Of a stretch of 64,000 nt of DNA, positions 54,851 through 64,000 are shown in pieces. Each line of letters begins with the position of its first letter. Position 1 is the first letter of the stretch. This DNA is from Phlebotomus papatasi (Eukaryota; Arthropoda; Insecta; Diptera; Psychodidae), in contig NC_077223.1 of the NCBI RefSeq assembly GCF_024763615.1, positions 2,356,001 through 2,420,000 on the forward strand, given 5' to 3'. Made by a program: the position numbers and the translations under genes. The notes below the pieces were generated by a model. It searched no databases. It had not been told where the DNA came from and saw nothing but the letters and a program-made list of their open reading frames with translations.

Positions 54851-56717
54851 CAAAATTCTACCAAAACACGACTCCTTGGAGGGTAAGGATTCGGAATCAG
54901 AAACGGAAAAACGTATGCATAACGGAAAAACGCAGGGGCATGACATTTCCGATATTTCCCATATGTTTCTAGCGCGCCGAAAAAACTTTTGGATTTATTA
55001 GCTGTTTTCCGTCAGTGTAAAATAAATTAGCAAAAAATATAAATGCAAAATAAAAGCCAATTTAATATTGAATAGGCGACCGAAAATCCCAAATTAGCAA
55101 CCTACGTAGTTTTGGAGATATCTCGTGAAATGTGTACGAAAACAGGGAAAAAATGCACTAAAATCGGTCGCATTTTTCAGAGCTAATGTCACCCCCCTGG
55201 AATAACGTATGCATAGAAACGAAGTTTCGTAAATAATTTAATAAATTAAAAAAAAAAAACTCTAAATTGGAACACAATGAAAAATAAATAAAAATTCGGC
55301 TATTGTCTGCTCTATTTTTCTCTTTAATTATGTATAAATTTCCAAACACAAAATTTGTGAAATATTTCCAAGAATCCTATTTTTAAAACTTTCTTGTTGA
55401 AGAAAGACTACATTTCAAAGTATAAAATTGCAAAAAATTATTTAAATTACAAAAAAAAAGAATAGAAATAAAGGGAATAAAAAAAGGATAATGGTACATT
55501 TTTTATTATTTCGCATTTTTCTTTATATTAGGTTACTATAGATCAGTAAGAGCAACAATAAATATTTTAATAATTAAAGCATTTATATATATACGCTGGA
55601 ATCTCTGGTATTCGGCTAAGTGGAACTGAAAATGACAGGTAAAACTTATGCAAGAAGGGGGATTTTCAGGAAATTTCCAAACTGTAGCACACATAACCTC
55701 AAAGTTTATAGAAAATTCATTTTTTTTGTTAAACAAAAGTTTCTACATTTTTAAAATTATTGCCATATATTGCTTCTAAGTGAGTCGAATTATCGTCTAA
55801 ATTTAAATTAAATAATCTAGTAAATCATTCATAAACTATTGCTGTTTGAGGTTATGTTGAATCCTGTAAAGTCCGTTGAATAAAATAATAATAAAAGACA
55901 ATATTTCACATAAAAAGTAGACACTTATCAAAAATCTCTTGAAACATCTGTACAAAATCTTTATATTCTATACAACTTTCCAAATTTACATTTTAATAAC
56001 ATTCAGTATTGATTTCAGGAATCGAGCCAAAATATTCACTAGAAAATTGAGAAAAATCCAAGAGAAAATAAATTAACAAATATGAAATATTTTGTATTTA
56101 AAATATCTGCGATTTGTGCCCAAGACAGAATAACATTTGTATTATAAACATGTTTTTTTGAGATTTCAATGAGAGTGAATGAAACAGAGATCTGGTCATC
56201 TCGCTCTCTCTCATAGGAAATTTAGAAAACATGTTGCCAAACAAAAGTTATTGTGCGCTGGGCCTTGTGCTTTATCAATTTTCTCTCAATTAATTAATTT
56301 ATTAATTAATTGAAGTCCGTATAATTAATTTACAAAAAGTTTTGAAAATTATATACCTTGGATTATTAGCTTTTTCTTGTAGTTGTGCAACAAAGCTTTG
56401 CAAGCTTTTGAAAGTTCTTTCAGGGGTTCAAGAAAAAATAATTATTGGAATACTGCAAAAGCTTCTTTTAGATGCAAGTGAACAAATAGCTGACAATTCA
56501 CTGACACTGACATCTTTATTTTCCGCGTGAGGGCGCTGTTACCAGACGGGAGTGGCACTGGCACCTGTTCCAACTGTTCTCAATTTATCTTCTCAAATTT
56601 TTAGCCTTAAAATTCAGTTAAATTGAACAAAAAATTAGGAAAACTGGATTTGGTGCAAAACTAAACAATATAGTCAGTAATTTCTATTTGTCTTAAGAGA
56701 AATGTTAAGCAAACTTC
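54851..56717. other. AT-rich non-coding stretch with one short dispersed repeat
   Basis: Apart from a diverged short repeat at 55605-55680 (GTATTCGGCTAAGTGGAACT, AATGACAGGTAAAAC; also at 62915 and, reversed, 36790), nothing is recognised. Confidence 0.35.
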
Positions 56718-56967
56718 TTAAACATTTACAAATATTTCGTAAAATTGTTTGTAAATGTTTGTGAATATCTGCTGACGACTTACGAAATGCTTGTATATCA
56801 TATAACCCACTAAAAAGTTCGTAAAATAATCATCCTTCAAACAATGCTTCGAAGAAAGTACAAACTTTTGCAAACTTTTTAGTGAGTTATACGACTAACG
56901 AGCACTTCATAAGTCCCCAGCGGGAATTCATAAACATTTACAATTTTATGAAATATTTTTAGTTTAA
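56718..56967. mobile_element. long-arm inverted repeat with TTAAACATTTACAAATATTT end
   Basis: The left arm (CTTAAACATTTACAAATATT ... GTTTGTAAATGTTTGTGAAT ... CTGCTGACGACTTACGAAAT ... CCCACTAAAAAGTTCG) is mirrored over about 110 bases by the right arm (CAAACTTTTTAGTGAGTTAT ... CATAAGTCCCCAGCGGGAAT ... CATAAACATTTACAATTTTA). It directly abuts the MITE at 56971. Confidence 0.7.
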
Positions 56968-56970
56968 TTA

Positions 56971-57196
56971 AGGGAAAGTGCCTATGCTTTGCATGCGGTC
57001 CCAAGCTTTATAATGACTAACTAAATATTTCCTATGTTTCTCAATAAATGTGACTCCACAATATATTTTAAAAACAAGACACTGTCTCCTTGTTTTTAAT
57101 ATATGTTTGCGATTTAGTCACATTTATTAAAAAAAACATAGGAAAAATTTAATCTTCATGAAGCTTGGGACCATATAAAGCCTGTGCACATTCCTC
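56971..57196. mobile_element. TA-flanked MITE with GGTCCCAAGCTT arms
   Basis: The left end TA-AGGGAAAGTGCCTATGCTTT and the right end in reverse TA-GAGGAATGTGCACAGGCTTT are imperfect inverted repeats, and both arms continue to GGTCCCAAGCTT. A second inverted pair (ATTTTTAAAAACAAGACAC-like words) lies in the centre. The length is 226 bases. Confidence 0.75.
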
Positions 57197-57309
57197 TAAC
57201 TGCCGTTTTATCATGTTTTCTTTTTAAAATCAGCATCAATTTGTCGAATTGAATTTAGAACTCATGGTTTTAGTACTAGAGTCATTTATTAATCACTAGT
57301 CCTCTCGTT

Positions 57310-57500
57310 CATTATTAACTTTCCCGATTTGAGAGCTCTCTCCGATTAAGATATTTTCTGTACCGATTCGAAAGTATATCAGAGAGAACTGACATAAAAA
57401 TTCGTTGGAAGTTCGAACATTTAAACTGACGAGTTACACAAAAGTGAGCAAATTTATCACTTTAATGATATTGCAATTCAAACGTTCTTCCATCCTGAAA
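57310..57500 (-). repeat. dispersed repeat, reverse copy of 61915-62070
   Basis: On the minus strand this reads TTCGAACTTCCAACGAATTT, then CAGTTCTCTCTGATATACTT, TCGAATCGGTACAG and GAGAGCTCTCAAATCGGGAA. It matches the forward copy at 61915-62070. Confidence 0.55.
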
Positions 57501-57775
57501 TGCTACAAAACATTTACATTCTGTTGCTGACAATTGAAGTGTCAAGAATACAGTGCCCGCTCTCTAATCCGGATCGCCGTAATCCGGACGAGTTATTGAC
57601 GGTTACATTTAAAATAATTTTGAGGTTATGTATTCATGTGTGTTCAGCAATGAAAATGAATTATCCTGTAATGTTTTTAAAAAATAAATGAAGTATAATA
57701 GCATAGAATTCTCAAATTACGTCTTTTTAAGCTTCTTTAAAACTTTTATTCTATTTCTACAAAAAAAACCTTGTA

Positions 57776-58114
57776 CAGTAGAGTCTCGCTATAGTCCATA
57801 TTTTGTTCCAGATTTGACACATGGGTCGCACTATAGTCCATGTAATTTTTTAAAATTATCAACGATTTTTAGTATTGAAATTGCTCGACGACTTCCACTT
57901 TCTTTTTCGATTGTGGTACTTGTACTCGCCCTCTTCATTATTGATCACAATTATCACAACTACTCAATAAAGTTTGACAAAAATATTAAAATAATTATGA
58001 CAGCATTGCATGTCGCGTACTAAAAAACATAACCTAACTTAAAATCTGTGTTTTGAAATCAACGGTCGATAAATTGTGGACTATAGAGCGATGGCTTATA
58101 GCGAGACTCTACTG
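57776..58114. mobile_element. pogo-type MITE with paired CTATAGTCCAT words
   Basis: TA (57774-57775) precedes CAGTAGAGTCTCGCTATAGT. The word CTATAGTCCAT occurs twice in the left end, about 42 bases apart. The right end is GGACTATAGAGCGATGGC, then TTATAGCGAGACTCTACTG followed by TA. The length is 339 bases. The plus-strand frame at 57688-58023 overlaps it and is not a gene. Confidence 0.8.
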
Positions 58115-59700
58115 TATTATATTTTCGAGACTTTAAACAAATTCAAAAATTCATTTACGCCTCCGGTATATTTTCGAATAGGTTTGACTTGGCTTTGGAG
58201 TAACTTTGCTCTTCGAAAGGTTATTACTGAACTGAACCAAAGGAATGCGGGAAAATATGAAGGTTCGAAGCCAGAGTGTGTGCGAAGTCTGAAGCCTTTC
58301 CTCTAATAGCCATAGATCCTCAGACTAATCCCAGTTTATCTCAAATTATTCCGCAAAGACAAATTTCTCTCCTATTTACTTTTGCCCTGGGTTTCAATTA
58401 TCCTAGAACTTTCTTGTAACCAGTAATTAAGACAAGACTATCTCAATTAAAGTTACAACTATTCTGTGCCAGAGAACCTTGGAAAACTACTTGTGCACGT
58501 GAAAAAACTGTTGAGCACTTGGTGGAATTGGTGTTCATGAAAATTTCACAAAGATCCCTTCATTTTCTCTCCTAAATTTATGATCAGAACTCCCTGGTTA
58601 AAGGGAACCTTGAAGATGTTCTTCTACCTTGAGAATTTATCGGTACTCTTAAGAAAATTTCTTTTCTTTGTCTTTCTTTCGCTCAAAATAATGATATGAT
58701 TTTTTCCATGGCAGTGTTTCTGGTCTGAAATTCATCCCTTGTGCATCTCGAAGTACTTTTTAATTTAGGTTCATCATTCATCATTCTCTGGGGAGTGGAA
58801 GCACTGTGCTTTTCTGGTAAAGTTTGCCACATTATTGTTGAATGTGTGAGCGAATGGTGTGCCCAGAGACTTCCAGTGAGGGTGATTGTATAAATCTCAG
58901 CAAGGATTCAAAATTCCTCGAGAGGGTCTCATTCGAGGGGAAATGTATCTTATATTATGAATTTTCCAAGAAAGTGTCTACGCCATGGAACCATCTGGTA
59001 CATATGGTGGGCAAAAGCTCTGGCACTGGATGAGCTTTATTGCTGCGATAATATGGGAAGTTTTGTGCCACCCTCGCGCCAGGAAGTGGCATAGCAACGA
59101 CAGCAGATCCTGTGTCAATGAGATGATACCAGTCTACCAAGCACCTGACTCCATCTCCTTCATAAAGGAAGTTTAATGTTATTGCAAGTGAACTATTTCG
59201 AAACAATATTGTCCCACTTGTCTTCAGACCAAGACATCCTCGAGGGAGAGGTTTTCATTCTCTGGCAACGACTTCTACATCAATAAACACCCCGCGACAG
59301 CGGAAAAGGTCTCAATTTCATTCAGTTAATTATATGAGAAACTAACAGCTCTTAGCATTACTACCATTCACTTCCCTGCCGTTAAATCCTCTGGGCAATT
59401 TTTCACTCTGCAAAATCCCATAAAGAAAATCCCTCTGGTCTCCTTGCACAAACACAAGCCCCACCAAATGAGGAAAATATTGCAAGAGGCAGCAAGAAAT
59501 AATTGAGAAACTTTTTGTCGTATGTCAGCAATTGTTTTTTCCAACCCCCACAAGAGCTTTCAAATTGTTGCACAACAATGAGGAAAAGCTAACTAGCGAA
59601 CGTGTATAATTTTCCGCGTTCGCCTTCATAAAACAAATTATGCAACTTTTTATTAATAAACGAAAGAAAATTGATGAAACATGAAATACTGAAAATGTTC
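58115..59700. other. GC-richer unassigned stretch
   Basis: The segment 58840-59210 is open for 60-80 codons in several frames on both strands, with no recognisable motif. It could be unique regulatory or intronic DNA. No splice-bounded exon was found. Confidence 0.3.
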
Positions 59701-59704
59701 AAGC

Positions 59705-59812
59705 ATTATAAAATAATTTGGCCTCTTGGTGCTGCCTGATTGGCTGGAGCTTGAAAGCTTTTTTTAAAGCTCTGGCCAATCAGAAAATGCTATGAGACTA
59801 AATATTTTATAA
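59705..59812. mobile_element. short hairpin element
   Basis: The left side TATAAAATAATTTGGCCTCT ... CTGATTGGCTGGAGCTTGAA is mirrored by the right side AAGCTCTGGCCAATCAG ... GAGACTAAATATTTTATA. The length is about 108 bases with an AAGCTTTTTTTAAAGCT centre. Confidence 0.55.
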
Positions 59813-59887
59813 GATCAAATATTTGATTTTACTGCCGAGAAATCTTGTTATTGTATTTTATAAAATACACTAGGAGAACTCTTTAAT

Positions 59888-60555
59888 GCCCTAGACGTAC
59901 TTCCCTAGACGTACCCATTCCTTACCATGGTATTATACGTCATACGCAAATTGAGTGATTTTAGATGATTTATTCCTGGGCAACTGATACTCAAATTGCT
60001 GTCGGGAATGGATTTTTAGTAACTTTAGTTCTTCAATTACTTGGGAAAAATACTCCGACAGAGATGAAAATACATTTTGTTATTGTTTTCTTACCTAGCT
60101 GAAGGTCATGCAAAATTTTTGCTCAAAATGGCGGACGGAAAATTCGACATCCCGTCGAATTTATTAAAATTGGCCTCTGTCCTCTTTCCTGATTTGAATT
60201 CTGATTGCCAATTTGTTTTCTTGAATAGTTACTCTATCTAAATCAAAAGAGTTTGTAATGAATTAATGAACAGAATTTAAATTCAGTGACCGTTAAGACA
60301 TGTGTTTGACACGGGCTTTCCGCGCCCCCATAATGGGTAAAAAAAATTCTTTTCAAAAAATTCATCTACTAATCTGTACGAAACTAATCCCATAATATGA
60401 AAATTCTATCTCAAATATTTCTGGTACATTGACTGAATGGGTTAAGCCGAGAGACGACTTAGTGGAAAATGATGGAAATGTAGTGTGACCATTATTTCTA
60501 ATATAACTACGCTAAACCGTCTCTCGGCTAATTCTTAGGTCTGTCAAGACCCTTA
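59888..60555 (+). mobile_element. TTAAGCCGAGAGACG MITE, copy 3, interrupted at its TTAA
   Basis: The left remnant is GCCCTAGACGTACTT (59888-59902), partly duplicated. The rest resumes at 60442 with TTAAGCCGAGAGACGACTTA and runs to TCTGTCAAGACCCTTA. Between them sits the 528-base element at 59914-60441. The uninterrupted copy at 26286-26412 shows the original order. Confidence 0.7.
59914..60441 (+). mobile_element. TTAA-type element, copy 2, nested in a MITE
   Basis: This is the second copy of the element at 49344-49864, colinear from CCCATTCCTTACCATGG to GACTGAATGGG. On the right it is followed by TTAA, which is also the internal TTAA of the host MITE. On the left the expected TTAA is replaced by CTAGACGTA, part of a short duplication. 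This shows insertion into the TTAA of a member of the TTAAGCCGAGAGACG family. Confidence 0.75.
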
Positions 60556-60596
60556 GTCTTCGCACAAACTTTGGATTTATGGTGATATTCCAACGA

Positions 60597-60823
60597 AAAA
60601 CTGAGCATGTTTTCTTTTAGTACGCTACTGTTCTCAAGTACTAAAAAAGACCATGACTGTTCCCACATGCTATTTCAAGGAAAATAATGAGTATGGATTA
60701 TTAATGTTGCCTACCGACTTTGCAACACTGAGCACTTACGGGAAACTTGTGGAAAATCTGGGATCAGTCATGGTCTTTTTTAGTACTTGAGAACAGTACT
60801 GTACTAAAAAGCGTGCTTAGTTT
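60597..60823. mobile_element. MITE with AGTACTGTTCTCAAGTACTA arms
   Basis: The left arm (AAACTGAGCATG ... CTACTGTTCTCAAGTACTAA, then AAAAGACCATGACTG) is mirrored by the right arm (CAGTCATGGTC ... TTAGTACTTGAGAACAGTAC ... CGTGCTTAGTTT), with arms of about 60 bases. There is no coding content. Confidence 0.8.
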
Positions 60824-61914
60824 CTCAATGTGTGACTTAAAGCTTTAGATAAGTCAGTTTCATTAAAGGAATACGGGAAAAATATGAAGTGTTCGAAGCC
60901 AGAGTTTGTGCGAAGCCTAAAATTCTTCCCCTACTAATACAAAAAGCAAGAAAAAAATTTCAATTGTTTTAATTATCCAATATTTAAAATTACATTCATC
61001 TGATTTCATTTCCCACGCAGAGTGATATGAAACCAATTTTTGAAAAAATTGCATTACTATCAATTTGTATTCCGTGTAAATAGATACAACAACATATTGA
61101 GTATTCTGAACATAAGTTTCGATATGTTCGATATGGTGAAATTTCCCACGCAAAAGAAAAGCTGAGAAGGTCAAATAGGATATCAATAAATAATTTTAAA
61201 TGGCTTGTGAAATCAGCAAGAGACAATTGTTGGACTTTAATGAGCCAGAACTTGAGTAGAATTATTCAAGAGAATGAGAGCTTTTCTTCATCGAACAGCA
61301 AAACACAACTCATTCTTCCAACTCAAAGGCACATCATTAATTATTAGAAGCACTTTGATTGGGGGTACTTCAGTGGAAAACTTTTCATCCACACTTTATG
61401 AGTTCCTTTCACTTCAGCGAATACAATCATCGCTGTAGTTCCCAAAGTTTGTCTTTACCAATTCGGGCAGTGCAAGTCCTTACAGTGAGAAACGTAATGT
61501 AAGGTGTCTTAACTAGAACCTTTAGAAAAATGGAGTTGATTTTAGTAATTTTTTTCTCATAGAAGATTTAAAAGGAGCTGGAACAATCGAAGTTTCCTAA
61601 GAGAAAAGACGGAAAAGACATTCGAAGATCGGATTCGAAAACCAAGAAAATACAAATTCCAAAGAAAAACAAATTGGCCCCTTTCACTAATAATCTTTCG
61701 AACGACATTCCAAAGTCCAGCCAAACTTATTCGAAAATCTACCGGAAACGTAAAGTGCAAGTTCACGTACTCGCCGCTTTAGCACTGATTGTTCTGCCAT
61801 TTCCAATTTCGGTATTCTTCACACTTCAATCGTAAACAAAGTCAAAAAGAGTGTGTAAACGTTAGCTGCAAGAAGTAAATTTTTGTGTAGTTTTGTGGAA
61901 TTTCCGAATAGCAG
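60824..61914. other. non-coding stretch
   Basis: No gene is recognised. Short minus-strand frames at 60917-61226 and 61557-61766 have no motif. Confidence 0.35.
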
Positions 61915-62070
61915 AACGTTTGCATTGCAGTTTACTTTCGTGTAAATCATCGGTTTAAACTATCGAACTTCCAACGGGATTTTAGGTAAGTTCTCTCTGA
62001 TATACCTTCGAATCGGTATAAAAAAGAGACCTCAACCGAAGAAAGCTCTCAAATCAGGAGGGGAATTCTC
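61915..62070 (+). repeat. dispersed repeat, forward copy of 57310-57500
   Basis: The segment includes ACGTTTGCATTGCAGTTTAC, TCGAACTTCCAACGGGATTT, AAGTTCTCTCTGATATACCT, TCGAATCGGTATAA and AAGCTCTCAAATCAGGAGG. It matches the minus strand at 57310-57500. The remaining 62071-62660 shows nothing further. Confidence 0.55.
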
Positions 62071-62664
62071 TAACGCTCTGGCAATGCCATTTGATAAATT
62101 GCTTTCGAATCTTACAAGAGCTTTTTCGAAAGTGCGATTCTGTAGCCGTGACATTGCCATTTCAGCTCACGTGACATTATCAGAAGCCACATATTCGAGA
62201 TTTCTGGCAAATCAAATGACAACGAATTTTGTTAAAAACAAATCAACCAAGACGTCCTGTATTTTCATAAAATCATCAAGTAAAGGGATTTCATTAAAAA
62301 TTTAATGAATTGCATTTTCGAACTCATATGATATGACAAAAAAAGCTTGAATGGCATTATCAGGTTTCGAACTCACGCGTGACAATGCCACGTAAATTAC
62401 AGAATTCCCCTAAAGGATAGGTTCTTATTAAACAAAAGGATTCTTATTCGAATTTTGAAGTGTCTCGATTGTCAACATGTGTCCATTCTTCGTTTTTTAT
62501 GGGAAAAGCATAGCAACGAGGCTCATAATATTCTTGCTCTAAGCAACTCACTAACCAATTCCTTTGATAGCTTCTTCATGGACTTCTAAAGCTTTGTGCA
62601 AATTTTCGAACGAAAAGTCTAAATTCGGCTTGAATTTTTCGAAGATTAACGACATTTCGTTTAA

Positions 62665-62884
62665 CTCTTTCGCGTCTTTAGGGTCATATATGACCCGGGG
62701 AAAAAAGTTTCTTTTTGGCTATTTACATTAATTGAAATCTAACTGGAGTCTTGAGGAAATGAGCCAAGAATCTTACATCCTTCTATTATGATGTCGTACA
62801 CGAACAGATAGATTTCAATTAATGTAAATACCCAAAAAAACTTTTTTCCCCGAGTCATGACATTACCCTAAAGACGCGAAAGAG
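62665..62884. mobile_element. TTAA-flanked hairpin MITE with CTCTTTCGCGTCTTTAGGG ends
   Basis: TTAA (62661-62664) precedes CTCTTTCGCGTCTTTAGGGT, and the right end ACCCTAAAGACGCGAAAGAG is followed by TTAA (62885-62888). The arms match for about 75 bases through GGGGAAAAAAGTTT and ATTTACATTAATTGAAAT. The length is 220 bases with no coding content. The TTAA targets suggest mobilisation by a piggyBac-type enzyme. Confidence 0.8.
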
Positions 62885-62888
62885 TTAA

Positions 62889-64000
62889 GCAGAAAACTAT
62901 TTATACTGGACTTTCCAGTACTCGACTGATTAAGACCGAAAATGACAGATAAAAACCTACGCGAGAAGGGAGCTTCTTAGACATTCGGGTGCGTTTGACA
63001 GCTGTCACTCTAATATCGGAGATTTTTGTGTATCTAGTCACCACTACGGCAAGTTCTGGTTTTTGAAGGTGATAAAAATAAACCTGCTTCTTTTGAATGA
63101 GGAGGATTTTCGGTTTAATAGGGGAAGCGATTGGAAATTAGCGAAGTCGCAGGAACGATGAGCTCAAACTTTTAAGGATATCTGGTAAAAATAAATCAAT
63201 AAATATATAACAGATATGGATTTGGACCCAATACATCACTAGCCGTGTTAAATGGCAATATTGTTTCATCTGAGAATTATAAAATGCAGGTCTAAAATTT
63301 ACCGAAACTTTAATTGTAAAACGCATTCCTTTATTAAACCCTATAGTTGATATGAAAGCAAAAATTATCGAAAACCCAACCGTCAAAATTTAAAATATTC
63401 AAAAAAATATTTCAATTTTATAGCACCTTATCTCCGAACCAAAAGCTATTTCATCAATATTATTCGATTTTCCGAGGAAAATTTAAGAATACCACTGAAT
63501 AACTTTACTTAAAGAAAAAACTTGGGTAAGTATCATTTATACCCTCTTAACGGTACGTCCTCCTTACACCAATGATGCTTTTTACAAATTCAGGCAAAAT
63601 GTTCCAAGAGATTGTCGATGAAGTGAGAAAAAACTTGAGGAAAATTTCCAAGTATTTATTGCCAAGAAAGCTTCAACATTGGAAGGAAAAAAACGGAAGG
63701 AAAAGAGGATATGACCAAGATGGCCAGTGGAGTGTCATAACTTCTCTCACTTTTTTATGTTTTCCACACAACAACTTTTTTTTTCTTAAGAACTTGTGGG
63801 TATTTGAGGTAAAATGAATGAATTACAGATAACACATAACTTTTGAAAGATGTTTAAAAAATAAAAGACAAAATTTCAATTTAAGAAATAATTAAAAGAA
63901 AGCTTTGGTTTAAATATAAGGTGCTATAATATACAATAAACACGTTGATAATAATTTTCAAACCATTGCAATGGCATTGAAGATTATTTCTGACTGTGCC
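62889..64000. other. non-coding stretch to the window end
   Basis: Apart from a diverged short repeat near 62915-63000 (TACTCGACTGATTAAGACCG, AATGACAGATAAAAACCT), nothing is recognised. The 81-codon plus-strand frame at 63572-63817 is lysine-rich without a motif. Confidence 0.35.

Noticed and set aside
57688..58023. 111-codon plus-strand frame
   Set aside because: Most of it lies within the pogo-type MITE at 57776-58114.
58842..59206. Frames of 60-83 codons on both strands
   Set aside because: They overlap each other in several frames, reflecting slightly higher GC content, and show no motif or splice context.

Overview
The window looks like a piece of an AT-rich insect nuclear genome, most likely a nematoceran fly (sand-fly or mosquito type). 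The reasons are split genes with GT-AG introns (one only 56 nt), a non-LTR retrotransposon, tRNA-derived SINEs and very many short inverted-repeat transposons. The insect call rests on gene content and repeat style. The finer placement is a guess.

Few genes are visible, and all host genes lie on the minus strand. The best supported is a mitochondrial-type quinone oxidoreductase-like protein (three exons, 39943-43929, 394 residues, complete). About 1.1 kb upstream of it, head to tail, are the last two coding exons of an igloo/neuromodulin-like protein with two calmodulin-binding IQ motifs (45044-47846); its earlier exons are not seen and probably lie beyond 64000. Two weaker candidates are first coding exons: a short membrane exon resembling the first transmembrane helix of VMA21 (3549-3719) and a signal-peptide exon (29193-29408). 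The only long open frame is the reverse transcriptase of a 5'-truncated non-LTR element (6801-8324).

Most of the rest is repeats. Roughly: 1.6-2.4 kb, an inverted-end element filled with a minisatellite; 4.9-6.2 kb, copies of a CGGTT-rich dispersed repeat; 6.2-9.9 kb, a zone of degenerate CTGCTAGAA repeats interrupted by the retrotransposon; 12-27 kb, a series of TA- and TTAA-flanked MITEs, larger foldback elements and a TTCCRYGGAA-rich family; 27.6-28.3 kb, a dense GATC cluster; 31.6-35 kb, tRNA-like SINE copies and a 133-bp MITE with a 6-bp target duplication; 36.8-38.4 kb, three copies of a TTCGAA-rich repeat; 40.9-43.2 kb, a transposon nest inside intron 2 of the oxidoreductase; 45.2-47.6 kb, more elements in the igloo intron, one carrying a pipsqueak-like helix-turn-helix fragment; 48.6-64 kb, further MITEs, an array of splice-donor-like GGTAAGT words, and a nested TTAA insertion.

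The most interesting pattern spans several elements. Many otherwise unrelated TA-flanked MITEs carry, inside each terminal inverted repeat, two copies of a word private to that family. This resembles the paired transposase-binding sites of IR/DR-type Tc1/mariner/pogo elements. One element with such ends contains a reading frame resembling the start of a pogo/pipsqueak DNA-binding domain, which suggests the kind of transposase that may have moved this group.
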